Source of the DNA: Planctobacterium marinum
Lineage (GTDB): Bacteria > Pseudomonadota > Gammaproteobacteria > Enterobacterales > Alteromonadaceae
DNA length: 64,000 nt
Assembly: GCF_020687805.1 (NCBI RefSeq)
Contig: NZ_JAJEWQ010000003.1
Location: forward strand, 733,736 to 797,735
Reading direction: 5' to 3'
The notes beneath the pieces are model-generated. The model was not told where the DNA came from. It worked only from the letters and a program-made list of their open reading frames with translations, and ran no database searches. Positions 47,069-56,118 of this stretch are shown here, piece after piece. Each line of letters begins with the position of its first letter. Within the stretch, counting starts at the first letter, position 1. The position numbers were made by a program, and so were the translations under genes.

Positions 47069-48112
47069 TTATGGCTGGTGGCACCTTTCTAAAAACATGG
47101 CATCGCCATAACTAAAGAAGCGATATTTCTCCTGCACAGCAACATTGTAGGCCTTTAAAATATTCTGTTGACCGCAAAATGCACTCACCAGCATGATCAG
47201 CGTTGACTCAGGCAAATGAAAATTGGTCACCATAGCATCCACCACTTTAAACTGATATCCAGGATAGATAAATATTGAGGTATCAGAACTAAAGGCCTCG
47301 ATCAGCTTATCGTCTGAAGCTTGTGCTGCTGATTCCAGCGAGCGTACCGATGTGGTCCCCACCGCGACGACCCTGCCACCATTGGCCTTGGTTTCCAGTA
47401 TTGCGTCAACAACCTCCTGGGGTACTTCGGCGTATTCAGAATGCATCTGATGTTCTTTGATATTTTCCACTCTTACCGGCTGAAACGTGCCGGCACCGAC
47501 ATGCAATGTCACAAAGGCGGTTTTTACCCCCTTTTGTCTGAGGGCGCTTAATAGTTGCTCATCAAAATGCAGTCCTGCCGTGGGTGCCGCTACCGCGCCC
47601 GGCTTTTGATTGTATACGGTTTGATATCGTTCTTTGTCTTGCTCTTCATCCGGACGTTCAATATAGGGCGGCAATGGCATATGACCATGGGCCTCCAGCA
47701 AATCGAATACCGATTCGCTATGTAAAAAGCGCAAGTGGAACAATTCGCCTTCACGCCCCAACATTTCAGCTTCCAGTGCCTCTTCCAGCAGCAGAATATT
47801 GCCCGGCTTTGGCGACTTATTAGCACGAACATGGGCCAGGACCTGGTGCTCATCCAGTACCCGCTCAATCAGCACTTCTACTTTGCCACCAGACGACTTT
47901 TGCCCCAACAGACGAGCCGGAATAACTCGGGTATTGTTAAACACCATTAAATCACCGGGCTGTAACAACTCAAGAATGTCGGGAAACTGTTTATGACTTA
48001 TCTCACCGGATTGCCCTTGCAGGTGCAACAAGCGACTATCTGTGCGATTTTTGGGCGGATAGTTAGCAATGAGTTCTTCGGGCAGGTGAAAGTCAAAATC
48101 TGAAAGCTGCAT
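47069..48112 (-). CDS. queA: S-adenosylmethionine:tRNA ribosyltransferase-isomerase QueA
   Basis: QueA transfers the ribosyl part of SAM to preQ1-tRNA, forming epoxyqueuosine. The 347-residue protein starts [19 protein letters not shown]. It has [48 protein letters not shown] and [17 protein letters not shown], all diagnostic. First gene of the operon, divergent from the chemoreceptor gene. Confidence 0.99.
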   Translation of the reverse strand: MQLSDFDFHLPEELIANYPPKNRTDSRLLHLQGQSGEISHKQFPDILELLQPGDLMVFNNTRVIPARLLGQKSSGGKVEVLIERVLDEHQVLAHVRANKSPKPGNILLLEEALEAEMLGREGELFHLRFLHSESVFDLLEAHGHMPLPPYIERPDEEQDKERYQTVYNQKPGAVAAPTAGLHFDEQLLSALRQKGVKTAFVTLHVGAGTFQPVRVENIKEHQMHSEYAEVPQEVVDAILETKANGGRVVAVGTTSVRSLESAAQASDDKLIEAFSSDTSIFIYPGYQFKVVDAMVTNFHLPESTLIMLVSAFCGQQNILKAYNVAVQEKYRFFSYGDAMFLERCHQP

Positions 48113-48291
48113 AGGGGTTCCTTATTTCAAGGTGGGCGATTTTACGTTTTTGCGTAAAAACGCGCAAATATTCCGGAAAATTCGGGAGATTGAGCAAATT
48201 TCAGACTTCATAATCCCGTAACATTTTCGCAATAGACTCCGCGCCATCGGCGATTTTCAGCGTAAACGTTGAAGAAAAAAGAGCATTAACT

Positions 48292-49929
48292 ATGATTCCA
48301 GGGAAATTCAAAAACCTAAGGACCAAAATACTCTCCCTGATGGGAGCCAGCATTTTAGCGGTAGGTGTTATCGCGTTTGTCATCTCCACTCTGTTATCCG
48401 GAAAAATAGCACAATACAGCGTATTAATTGAGCACGAAGTCAATGCAACCACACTGGCAGATTCTATCAATCTGAATTTCAAGCGACAGGTACAGGAATG
48501 GAAAAATGTACTGCTCAGAGGTCACAACGACGACGATCGAAACAAGTACTGGCAGCGATTTCAGGAAAGGCATGAGCAGGTTCAGAAAGACGCAAAGAAA
48601 TTCCTCGACCTCAAAATCGATGATAGCTACCTGTCGCGAATGCAGGAGTTCATCAACGTCCACCAAAACCTTGAAGCGCAATATAAACAAGGCTATCAGG
48701 TATTTTTGCAAAGTGAGTTTGCTCACAAGGTAGCAGACAAGGCGGTCAGGGGAATCGACAGAGAACCCACTAAACTACTGGAATCCTTGTCAGAGTCATT
48801 GCGAAACAGCGGCCTGGAAAAGAGTCAGACATTAAGCGAAAGGGCGGAATCCACCACATTTTGGGGTGCAACCGTGATACTTCTGGCCATTGTAGTCAGC
48901 ATGACGCTGTCGGCACTTTTCATGAACTACAAAGTGGTTTATCCCATCACCACCCTTATCCAACACCTTTACAAGGTGAGTAAAGGCAATTTTAAAGATG
49001 AGCTGAGCTTTTTTCGGGACGATGAAATCGGACAGATGTCCAAAGCCATTGAGTTACTGCGTCGCAGCCTGAATGCCACCTGTAATGAAATGGCCACTGT
49101 ACAGGGTAATCTGGATCAGGTGTCTGCGAGTTTGCACGACAGTGCCAAAGCCATTGACATGGGCGCCAAAGACCAAAACCGGGGCACAGACAGAGTCAGT
49201 GTATCAATGCAGAGTATGACGGAAATGGCACGCAGAATAACGGATAGTGCCAATGAAGCTTCCGTAGCGGCTTCACAGGCTGACGAATATGCCTCCCAAA
49301 GCATCACGGTAATGCAGGAGACTATCGATACCATTACCCATTCTTCCGGGCAAATTAATGATACTGCCAGTGTGATTAATAAGTTAGATGAAGACGCCAG
49401 AAATGTCGGAACCGTACTGGACGTGATCAAAAGCATTGCCGAACAAACGAACCTGTTAGCACTGAATGCCGCCATTGAGGCTGCCAGAGCCGGTGAACAG
49501 GGGCGCGGATTTGCTGTTGTTGCCGATGAAGTCCGCACCCTGGCGGCAAAAACCCAACAATCCACCGAAGAAATTCAGGATATTATCGCAAATGTGCAGA
49601 CGGGGGCTAAAAACGCAGTATCCGCCATTCAGTTGGGCGAAAAAAATTCACAGGTTAGTGTCGATAAAGTGTTGGAAGCGGATAAAAATCTGAAATCAGT
49701 AACCGGTGCTATTAAGCAGATAAACGAACTGAACAAAGAAATAGCCGACGCCATTGCAGAGCAATCTGATGTGGCCATGGAGATAGAACAGAATATTCTG
49801 GGGCTGGCGGAAATTGCTGCCGTTAATGAACAACACGCTGAAAGTTGTAATCAGGATAATGTCACGCTATCAGAAGTGAAAAACAGCATGGCGGTACTAA
49901 TCGCTCGCCTGATGGGGCAAAAAGTATAA
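48292..49929 (+). CDS. Methyl-accepting chemotaxis protein
   Basis: A transmembrane chemoreceptor that controls CheA. The 545-residue protein has TM1 (about 12-36), a periplasmic four-helix-type sensor of about 150 residues, and TM2 (189-212). A HAMP domain follows, then a C-terminal signalling domain with the hairpin tip [35 protein letters not shown] (about 384-420). The periplasmic ligand is unknown. No sigma-28 promoter is evident upstream, and no adjacent che genes occur. Confidence 0.95.
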   Translation: MIPGKFKNLRTKILSLMGASILAVGVIAFVISTLLSGKIAQYSVLIEHEVNATTLADSINLNFKRQVQEWKNVLLRGHNDDDRNKYWQRFQERHEQVQKDAKKFLDLKIDDSYLSRMQEFINVHQNLEAQYKQGYQVFLQSEFAHKVADKAVRGIDREPTKLLESLSESLRNSGLEKSQTLSERAESTTFWGATVILLAIVVSMTLSALFMNYKVVYPITTLIQHLYKVSKGNFKDELSFFRDDEIGQMSKAIELLRRSLNATCNEMATVQGNLDQVSASLHDSAKAIDMGAKDQNRGTDRVSVSMQSMTEMARRITDSANEASVAASQADEYASQSITVMQETIDTITHSSGQINDTASVINKLDEDARNVGTVLDVIKSIAEQTNLLALNAAIEAARAGEQGRGFAVVADEVRTLAAKTQQSTEEIQDIIANVQTGAKNAVSAIQLGEKNSQVSVDKVLEADKNLKSVTGAIKQINELNKEIADAIAEQSDVAMEIEQNILGLAEIAAVNEQHAESCNQDNVTLSEVKNSMAVLIARLMGQKV

Positions 49930-49945
49930 CGCAAAAGCCCCCCCG

Positions 49946-49971
49946 GATGACTGAGTTACCGCTCAGTCATC
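49946..49971 (+). terminator. Terminator of the chemoreceptor gene
   Basis: A 10-bp stem GATGACTGAG / CTCAGTCATC with a 6-nt loop is followed by TTTCATC. It starts 17 nt after the stop and overlaps the last codons of the convergent DUF6471 gene. Confidence 0.6.
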
Positions 49972-50223
49972 TTTCATCAGGGTCTTGGCGATATCTTTTA
50001 ACCTGTCCCGCTCGATTTTTTTAATATCCATAACAAACATGATCTGTAACAACAGATCTGCCCCTAAAATCCCTTTGTTAACTTTGTTGCGTAGATTGTC
50101 AGCAGACTGGACTACAGCTATCTCTGCCAACTTGTCACTCAGGTCCTGGTAACGAATCCCTTTTAAACTCATTTCCGATTTAATCAGACGCTGCACTACC
50201 AATCGCCAGTTTACCGATTCCAT
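49963..50223 (-). CDS. DUF6471-like small helical protein
   Basis: The 86-residue protein (starting MESVNWRLVVQRL) matches the DUF6471 pattern. It has a helix-turn-helix-like region VQRLIKSEMSLKGIRYQDLSDKLAEIAV, then NLRNKVNKGILGADLLLQIMFVM. Such proteins may be DNA-binding, but the role is not established. The ATG at 50223 has a TGGAG ribosome-binding site; the TTG at 50235 would put that site inside the gene. A palindrome (50236-50253) sits directly upstream and may be its operator. Confidence 0.65.
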   Translation of the reverse strand: MESVNWRLVVQRLIKSEMSLKGIRYQDLSDKLAEIAVVQSADNLRNKVNKGILGADLLLQIMFVMDIKKIERDRLKDIAKTLMKDD

Positions 50224-50235
50224 TATCCACTCCAA

Positions 50236-50253
50236 AAATCACGTTTGTGATTT
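50236..50253. promoter_or_regulatory. Palindrome upstream of the DUF6471 gene
   Basis: AAATCAC-N4-GTGATTT is a perfect 7-bp inverted repeat 13-30 nt before the DUF6471 ATG, in the divergent region shared with the yjfI operon. Its location suggests an operator or leader element; the cognate regulator is not identified. Confidence 0.4.
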
Positions 50254-50293
50254 ATAATTTACAAATAATTACGTTTTTATTCAAACAAATAAT

Positions 50294-50323
50294 TTGACTG
50301 ATGGGAAAATAATAGCCTATGCT
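50294..50323 (+). promoter_or_regulatory. Sigma-70-type promoter candidate for the yjfI operon
   Basis: TTGACT, an 18-nt spacer, then TATGCT, with the start predicted near 50330, about 26 nt before the yjfI ATG. The -35 matches five of six consensus bases and the -10 four of six. No sigma-54 site, as used by the classical psp operon, was found. Confidence 0.5.
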
Positions 50324-50355
50324 AGTCACCAGACTAAATAACCCGGAGAGGAACA

Positions 50356-50745
50356 ATGCATTGGGATCTTGACCAGTTAGAAACGCTCATTGGTAAAGAA
50401 TCAGATTTAGTTGTCACACGCGAAAATGATTGCCTGCTGATAGCAAACCAGGATGGAATCGACGCATGGCTTGCCATCAGCGGCGAACAGATTTTAGTGG
50501 AATCATTACTTTTTGCTACCAGCGAAGTTAACAATCCAGCCGAATTAAACGACGCCATATTGCGCACCCATATGATGTTTCCATTGACCACAGTGGGTAT
50601 CTCAGATATTTCAGGTGAAAGTTACTACACCGCCTTTGGCTCCCTTAGTGCACAGTCCAAAGAATCCAGTGTCCTGATCGAGATTCATACCCTGTTCGAC
50701 AATGTTGAAGCCTTTATCGATGCCTGGCACGAATATTTAAATTAA
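50356..50745 (+). CDS. yjfI: YjfI family protein (DUF2170)
   Basis: First gene of a seven-gene set that matches the E. coli yjfIJKLMC order. The 129-residue acidic cytoplasmic protein has the DUF2170 pattern: LVVTRENDCLLIANQDGIDAWLAISGEQILVESLLF, then LRTHMMFPLTTVGI. The C-terminus is LFDNVEAFIDAW. Its biochemical role is unknown. A GGAGAGG Shine-Dalgarno precedes the ATG. It lies 29 bp before yjfJ and is probably in the same transcript. Confidence 0.88.
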   Translation: MHWDLDQLETLIGKESDLVVTRENDCLLIANQDGIDAWLAISGEQILVESLLFATSEVNNPAELNDAILRTHMMFPLTTVGISDISGESYYTAFGSLSAQSKESSVLIEIHTLFDNVEAFIDAWHEYLN

Positions 50746-50774
50746 CCCATTTCATCCATCTGAGGAGATGTACT

Positions 50775-51455
50775 ATGTCTGTTTGGAGAAAACTTGTCAC
50801 TGCCGTAAAAGGCGGTGTCACTGAAGCTGCCGAATCAGTGGCAGATAATCAGGCTATCCGAATCCTGGAACAGGAAATCCGCGAAGCCAAAGAAGAACTG
50901 CGTAAATCGGATCACGCCCGCACGCAAATTTTAGCGAAATGTAAGCTGGCGCAGCAAAAAGTCGACGGTTTGCAAAAGTCTATCAGTGAATATGAAGAGC
51001 ACGCCCGCAAAGCGATTGACACAGATCGTCAGTTGGCGCTGGACTGCGCTCAACGTGTTACTGAATTAACCGAACAATTGCAGACGGAGCAAACTTACCT
51101 TGACCAGTTCAAAAAGTCTGAGGTACAACTAGCCAATAACATCAGTCAGGCGAAAGCGAATTTACGCCGACTGGAGCAACAGGTTGATATGGTCAAGGCC
51201 ACTGAGTCTGTGCAAAAAGCACAGGTGGCAGTGTCTTCCCGTCACCTTGGGGCAAACAGCAAAATGAAAACGGCGACAGAATCATTAGATCGCATTCAGA
51301 AGCGCCAGAACTTGCGTGCCGCCGAACTGGAGGCCGCAGAGGAACTGGCAGCCGATGAAAGCACCGATGATCTGGAAAAGCGCCTACAGGCTGCCGGTGT
51401 CAAAGGTGGTAGCAATTCAGCAGAAGATGAGTTGAGTCGAATTTTAGGAAAATGA
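50775..51455 (+). CDS. yjfJ: PspA/IM30 family protein YjfJ
   Basis: PspA/IM30 proteins are ESCRT-III-like coiled-coil proteins that bind stressed inner membrane. The 226-residue protein has the N-terminal amphipathic helix (VWRKLVTAVKGGVTEAAESV) and long heptad-rich helices (LEQEIREAKEELRKSDHARTQI; QVDGLQKSISEYEEHARKA; ANLRRLEQQVDMVKAT). It ends in an acidic region (EELAADESTDDLEKRLQAAG). Its stop overlaps the channel gene start by 4 bp (ATGA), so expression is coupled. Confidence 0.93.
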   Translation: MSVWRKLVTAVKGGVTEAAESVADNQAIRILEQEIREAKEELRKSDHARTQILAKCKLAQQKVDGLQKSISEYEEHARKAIDTDRQLALDCAQRVTELTEQLQTEQTYLDQFKKSEVQLANNISQAKANLRRLEQQVDMVKATESVQKAQVAVSSRHLGANSKMKTATESLDRIQKRQNLRAAELEAAEELAADESTDDLEKRLQAAGVKGGSNSAEDELSRILGK

Positions 51456-52498
51456 TATACAAACTACGCAAAGTTTTAATGCGTTACTTTACTCAAATGC
51501 GCTGGCACACCATTGTGCTGGCGCTTTTGCTTTACGGAATAAGCAGTTGGTGGTTTATGCAACTGGCCGGAGAAAGTGCATTAACCAACCCGACGGATTT
51601 TATTTACTGGATGGTGGTGACCGGCTCTACCGTGGGTTATGGCGATTATTCCCCCACCACCGTCGCCGGTAAATACGTCGTTGCGTTTTACATCATTCCT
51701 GTTGGCCTGAGTATCTTTGCGTTTGTTTTGGGACGAGCTGCTGCGTTTGTATCTGCACAGTGGCACAAAAAAGCGAGGGGGTTAAAACCTGTGCATTTAT
51801 CAAATCATATTTTGTTAATAGGCTGGAACGGCGAACGCACGTTGCATCTGTTAAAGTTGTTGCTTCGCGAACGCGAGTACACCGGTGACGATCAGTCTAT
51901 TGTATTGTGCGTAAAGGTAGATGTTGAAAATCCAATGCCAGACCAGATTGAGTTCGTCAAAGTGAACTCCTTTAGTCAGGACGCTGATATGGACAACGCC
52001 AGCATCGACGCTGCGGCGACCATCATCGTGGACAATCCTCAGGATGACCTCACCATGACCACCAGCTTATACGCCAGTCATCGCAACCCCAATGCCCACA
52101 TTCTGGCCTATTTCCAGGATGAAAGTCTGGTCAAGCTACTGACAGAACACTGCCCCAATGTCGAATGTATGCCCAGTGTCGCGGTGGAAATGCTGGCCAA
52201 GTCGGCATTTGACCCAGGTTCCAGTAAATTGCATTTTGATCTGCTGGACGTGTACGCCGGGCAGGCTCAGTATTCAGTAGCGGTACCACAACTGGATAAT
52301 TCCATCAGCACTGCCACCTTATTTACAGAATTTAAAAAACAATATAACGCTACTCTGATCGGCCATGCCAAAGCAGAAAATTTAAAGGAAATTGAACTGA
52401 ATCCGGCATTAGACACCCATATTTCAGGCGGCGATAAACTCTATTACATCGCCGATAAACGCATTACCGATATTGAATGGCAGAAACTTTATGTTTAG
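51452..52498 (+). CDS. Two-TM potassium channel with RCK-like domain
   Basis: The 348-residue protein has TM1 (TIVLALLLYGISSWWFMQL), a pore helix with selectivity filter STVGYGDYSPTT, and TM2 (YVVAFYIIPVGLSIFAFVLG). A cytoplasmic RCK/TrkA-N-like domain follows (NHILLIGWNGERTLHLLKLLL, where the usual GxGxxG is degenerate; ATIIVDNPQDDLTMTTSLYASHRN). A C-terminal TrkA-C-like part ends the protein. It overlaps both neighbours. E. coli yjfIJKLMC has no channel at this position. Potassium conductance is inferred from the TVGYGD filter. Confidence 0.88.
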   Translation: MIYKLRKVLMRYFTQMRWHTIVLALLLYGISSWWFMQLAGESALTNPTDFIYWMVVTGSTVGYGDYSPTTVAGKYVVAFYIIPVGLSIFAFVLGRAAAFVSAQWHKKARGLKPVHLSNHILLIGWNGERTLHLLKLLLREREYTGDDQSIVLCVKVDVENPMPDQIEFVKVNSFSQDADMDNASIDAAATIIVDNPQDDLTMTTSLYASHRNPNAHILAYFQDESLVKLLTEHCPNVECMPSVAVEMLAKSAFDPGSSKLHFDLLDVYAGQAQYSVAVPQLDNSISTATLFTEFKKQYNATLIGHAKAENLKEIELNPALDTHISGGDKLYYIADKRITDIEWQKLYV

Positions 52499-53144
52499 TA
52501 AACTGTTTGGCTCTAAAGAAAAGAAACTGTCTCCCACAGAAAAAGCGCCGGAAATAATGGGCCTGTACCTGGGCGGCTCTTTTGAACTGGATGCCCTTAA
52601 ACTTAAACTCCTGCAGCCACAACTGATCATTGAAAACGCCGCCAGTCACCACCTGATCCAGGCGGTGGGAGAAGTCAATCTGGATACCGGTGGCAAGATC
52701 CTGCGCTTCTACACTGATGATGATGCATATTTACAAGTGGTAATGGATGGCGGCGACACAGAAAATCATATTACAGACGTCAAGCTTTGGTATTTTTATG
52801 ATACCAAAACCGTGGGCTCTGAAAATCAGTGGCAGAGTTTACTCAAACAGGAAATTTCACAACCGGAATATTCACTAGAAGGCTGTCAATTCCAGCGCGT
52901 TTGGGACGCCGTTGGCGAGGAATCACCGCCGGTAGCCATGACCGAAAAAACCTACGAAGAAGATGGTGATACCAGCACCACGGATCAATTTGTTATGCTT
53001 TACGAGCGTGACCTGGGCGATGACAACTTTGAAGCTCTGAAGGTGTCTGGTGAAGAGAAAATCATTAATAATAATCATGACCGTTGCCTGGTGATCAGCA
53101 CCGGTTTTAATATTAATCCTGCAGATTTACGAATTAACGGCTAA
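52491..53144 (+). CDS. yjfK: YjfK family protein (DUF2491)
   Basis: The 217-residue cytoplasmic protein begins MFSKLFGSKEKKLSPTEKAPEIMGLYLGGSFELDALKLKL, the DUF2491 start. It continues with RFYTDDDAYLQVVMDGG, ITDVKLWYFYDT, and VAMTEKTYEEDGDTSTTDQFVMLYERDL. Function is unknown. The ATG at 52491 overlaps the channel gene end by 8 bp; an alternative TTG at 52473 lacks a ribosome-binding site. The family recurs next to PspA and DUF350 genes. Confidence 0.9.
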   Translation: MFSKLFGSKEKKLSPTEKAPEIMGLYLGGSFELDALKLKLLQPQLIIENAASHHLIQAVGEVNLDTGGKILRFYTDDDAYLQVVMDGGDTENHITDVKLWYFYDTKTVGSENQWQSLLKQEISQPEYSLEGCQFQRVWDAVGEESPPVAMTEKTYEEDGDTSTTDQFVMLYERDLGDDNFEALKVSGEEKIINNNHDRCLVISTGFNINPADLRING

Positions 53145-53159
53145 AACAAGGAGCACACA

Positions 53160-53579
53160 ATGACCGACACTATTTTGGAGTCCATCGCAGGCCTGGCTAA
53201 CTTTGGGATTTATTTTGTTATCTCAATCCTGATGTTATTCGTGTTTAAGTTTATTTTTACGGCAATCACGCCACATGATGAATGGTTGCTGGTGAAAGAA
53301 GAAAAAAATGTTGCTGCCGCGATAGGGTTTGGCGGGTCTATGGTGGGCTTTAGCATTGCGCTGGCCGGCGCCGTGTCCAACTCAGCCAATCTCATCGACT
53401 TTGTAGTGTGGGGCATTGTGGCAATCGTAGCGCAAGGCCTGGCATTTGCCCTGTTGCGCTTTACCTTTATGCCGCGCATCGTGAAACGCATAGAAGACAA
53501 TGAAGTGTCTGCCGGTGTTATGTTGGCGGCGATGTCGTTGTCTGTTGGTTTGTTAAATGCCGCCTGCATGAGTTGGTAA
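53160..53579 (+). CDS. yjfL: YjfL family membrane protein (DUF350)
   Basis: The 139-residue inner-membrane protein has four predicted helices arranged as two DUF350 units: FGIYFVISILMLFVFKFIF with AAIGFGGSMVGFSIALAGAVSNS, and FVVWGIVAIVAQGLAFALLRF with AGVMLAAMSLSVGLLNAACMSW. Short cytoplasmic loops contain EEKNVAAA. Family role is unknown but it is usually with PspA-like genes. AAGGAG Shine-Dalgarno; 15 bp after yjfK. Confidence 0.9.
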   Translation: MTDTILESIAGLANFGIYFVISILMLFVFKFIFTAITPHDEWLLVKEEKNVAAAIGFGGSMVGFSIALAGAVSNSANLIDFVVWGIVAIVAQGLAFALLRFTFMPRIVKRIEDNEVSAGVMLAAMSLSVGLLNAACMSW

Positions 53580-53591
53580 CAGGAGGTTACT

Positions 53592-54218
53592 ATGACTACA
53601 GAAACCAAATCCGGTGCCAAACGAAGTCGTGCCTTAAATCGGGAACAATACCGTAAACAGCATCAAATCAAACCCCTGTCTGTGGGTATTGCCTCGGTAT
53701 TTTTGGCCGCAGCCTGCAGTGACAACCGTCAGGAAGCGATGGTATTTACCAGCCTGAATGATTGTCAGTATCAGCTCCCTGACTACGCCGAGCAATGCCA
53801 GATGGCCTACGAAAAAGCCCTGGCAGAAGCGGCAGAAACAGCCCCTAAATATGGTTCACAAGCGGATTGTGAGCACGAGTTTGGCTCAGATCAGTGTGTG
53901 GTGTATCGCAATGAGTCGGGCAACAGCTGGTTTATGCCACTGATGGCGGGCTATATTATCCGGGATTTGCTGGAACCCAGACGCTACTCACAACCCTTAT
54001 TTACCTCCTACTCCCGGTATTCACCCTACCGATATCGCTGGATAGGTGCAGGTGGTTACGATTATGGCGATTTTCGCAAACGAGAATTAAAAGTATCGAA
54101 ATCTTACACCAAACCACCAGCTGTCAACCGTACCATCAATCGCGGTGGCTTTGGTTCTTCGGTGAGAGCTAAATCCAGTTGGGGTAAAAGCAGTAGTCGC
54201 AGTGGATGGGGTGGTTAA
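53592..54218 (+). CDS. yjfM: YjfM family lipoprotein-like protein (DUF1190)
   Basis: The 208-residue protein has a basic N-terminus (KRSRALNREQYRKQHQI), then a signal-like helix with a lipobox (SVGIASVFLAAACSDN). A Cys-rich central part follows (LNDCQYQLPDYAEQCQMAYEKAL, SQADCEHEFGSDQCV). The Tyr/Arg/Gly/Ser-rich C-terminus ends SSSRSGWGG. It fits DUF1190, a surface or periplasmic family. The long basic stretch before the hydrophobic helix is unusual for lipoproteins but typical of this family. Strong AGGAGG Shine-Dalgarno. Confidence 0.88.
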   Translation: MTTETKSGAKRSRALNREQYRKQHQIKPLSVGIASVFLAAACSDNRQEAMVFTSLNDCQYQLPDYAEQCQMAYEKALAEAAETAPKYGSQADCEHEFGSDQCVVYRNESGNSWFMPLMAGYIIRDLLEPRRYSQPLFTSYSRYSPYRYRWIGAGGYDYGDFRKRELKVSKSYTKPPAVNRTINRGGFGSSVRAKSSWGKSSSRSGWGG

Positions 54219-54233
54219 CCCCAGCAACGCTGT

Positions 54234-55397
54234 ATGATACGTATACCAACACAAGAACGCCCTCACTGGCGCAAGCAGGCTGATGAGTATGGTTTCAGAT
54301 TCCATACTATGTACGGCCAGGCCTACTGGGATGAAACGGCCTACTACCAATTTACGCTGCAGCAGATAGAGCAACAAATCGAAGACCCCAGCGCGGAACT
54401 GCATCAAATGTGTTTGCAGGCGGTTGATTTGGTGGTCAGCGATGAATACTGGCTCAATAAGTTCCAGATCCCTGAGGCTTTTTGGCAAAGTACTGCCGAC
54501 GCCTGGCGCGACCAAACGCCTTCTTTATATTCCCGGTTGGATTTGGTATTTCACAAAGACAAACCTGTTAAGCTGCTGGAAAACAATGCCGATACGCCCA
54601 CCAGCTTATACGAATCCGGTTTTTGGCAATGGCTGTGGCTGGAAGATATGGTAAACAGCGGCAAAATCAGTAAATCAGCCGACCAATTTAATTCGCTGCA
54701 GGAAAAACTCATCGCGCAATTGCAGGTTATTCAGCACTGGTACAAAGCAGATACGTTGCATTTTGCCTGTTGCCAGGATACCGAGGAAGACCGGGGTACG
54801 GTTCAGTATCTGCAAGATTGCGCCAGTGCCGGCAATATCAACAACCGGTTTCTTTTTATCGAAGATATTGGTTTAGCAGACACCGGGTATTTTACCGATC
54901 TGGAGGATAACGCCATCGCCTTGCTATTCAAACTCTACCCCTGGGAATTTATGATGCAGGAAGAGTTTGGCTCAGCCATCATCGAATCGCCGACGCAATG
55001 GATTGAACCCATGTGGAAGGCTATTTTATCCAACAAAGCCCTGTTGCCACTGCTGTGGAAAATGTTCCCCAACCACCCCAACCTACTGCCCGCCTGGTTT
55101 GAAGAAGATCTGGCGAGCGCCAGTGAATCCAAACTGGTAAAGAAGCCGCTCTTCTCCCGTGAAGGGGCTAACATTTCGGTGCTGGAAAACGGCGAGGTAC
55201 AACACAGTGTCGATGGACCATATGGCGAAGAAGGATTTATCTACCAGAGTTGGTACCCACTCCCTAAGTTTGGTGATAACCACACACTCATCGGCTCATG
55301 GTTAGTGGACGATCAGCCGGCCGGTATTTCCATCAGGGAAGATATCCAGCCGATTACTCAGGATTTATCTCGCTATTTACCGCATATTATTTTGTGA
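54234..55397 (+). CDS. yjfC: Glutathionylspermidine synthase-like ATP-grasp ligase YjfC
   Basis: The 387-residue protein resembles the C-terminal synthetase half of glutathionylspermidine synthase. It lacks the N-terminal amidase. Characteristic segments are YQFTLQQIEQQIEDPSAELH, LLENNADTPTSLYESGFWQW, FIEDIGLADTGYFTDLEDN (near the metal site), LYPWEFMMQEEFG and KKPLFSREGANISVLENG. It should join an amine to a peptide or glutathione-like acid using ATP; the actual substrate is unknown. Last gene of the yjf set, 15 bp after yjfM. Confidence 0.92.
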   Translation: MIRIPTQERPHWRKQADEYGFRFHTMYGQAYWDETAYYQFTLQQIEQQIEDPSAELHQMCLQAVDLVVSDEYWLNKFQIPEAFWQSTADAWRDQTPSLYSRLDLVFHKDKPVKLLENNADTPTSLYESGFWQWLWLEDMVNSGKISKSADQFNSLQEKLIAQLQVIQHWYKADTLHFACCQDTEEDRGTVQYLQDCASAGNINNRFLFIEDIGLADTGYFTDLEDNAIALLFKLYPWEFMMQEEFGSAIIESPTQWIEPMWKAILSNKALLPLLWKMFPNHPNLLPAWFEEDLASASESKLVKKPLFSREGANISVLENGEVQHSVDGPYGEEGFIYQSWYPLPKFGDNHTLIGSWLVDDQPAGISIREDIQPITQDLSRYLPHIIL

Positions 55398-55478
55398 CAC
55401 TTTTTCCAAATATCCGGCATCCGAACGTGCCAAAATAAGGTATAAACAAGCGTGCTACTCTCACTACAGGAGCCATTT

Positions 55479-56039
55479 TTGAGTTCACCCTACAGCCTCG
55501 AAGAACAGCTGAATTTTACATTGCGCCTGTTCGTATTATTGACGGTACTGGAATTGCTCAATTTAGTGACCGGGCGCCAGTTAAATCACCTGGCGCTAGT
55601 GCCTCGAGAAATTGACGCTCTGGGAGGCATTTTTATCAGTCCGTTTTTGCACGGAAGCCTGATGCATTATGCCTCTAACATTATCCCCATCTGCCTGTTC
55701 AGCCTGTTGGTGATGCAATATGGCCGTAAGGTCTGGTGGCAGGCCAGTGCTTTTATCCTGGTGTGTACCGGAATATTAGTATGGCTGTTGGGCAGAGACG
55801 CATATCACCTCGGCTCTTCCGGTATGGTGTACGGCTATTTCGGCTTTTTATTATTTGCCGGCTTTATCAGCCGCAGTATTAAGTTGATACTGATCTCCCT
55901 GTTAGTGGGCTTTTTTTATGGCGGACTCATTTTCGGCGTATTGCCCATGCGGCCTTATATTTCCTGGGAATCCCACCTGTTCGGCTTTGTGGTGGGTATC
56001 GGCGCTGCGCGATTATTTGTGAAAAAAGTCAGAAAATAG
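55479..56039 (+). CDS. Rhomboid-family intramembrane serine protease
   Basis: A roughly 186-residue membrane protein with six helices. It has the rhomboid L1 region ALGGIFISPFLHGSLMHYASNIIPI, where HGSLMHYASN matches the HxxxxHxxxN pattern. The catalytic segment is YHLGSSGMVYGYFGFLLF (GxSG with Ser). The late His lies in ISWESHLFGFVVGIGAARL. A TTG start at 55479 is favoured by AGGAG six bases upstream over the GTG at 55452. It may be co-transcribed with yjfC (81-bp gap). Its substrates are unknown. Confidence 0.88.
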   Translation: MSSPYSLEEQLNFTLRLFVLLTVLELLNLVTGRQLNHLALVPREIDALGGIFISPFLHGSLMHYASNIIPICLFSLLVMQYGRKVWWQASAFILVCTGILVWLLGRDAYHLGSSGMVYGYFGFLLFAGFISRSIKLILISLLVGFFYGGLIFGVLPMRPYISWESHLFGFVVGIGAARLFVKKVRK

Positions 56040-56118
56040 GTCAAATTCCACCGGCAATACCTGCAACTTTGGTTCAGGCAGCGGTATAATCCAGTCACTT
56101 TAAAAATATGCAAATCCC

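Noticed and set aside
48113-48291. Sigma-28 promoter for the chemoreceptor gene
   Set aside because: No TAAA-N15-GCCGATAA-like pair with acceptable spacing is present in the intergenic region.
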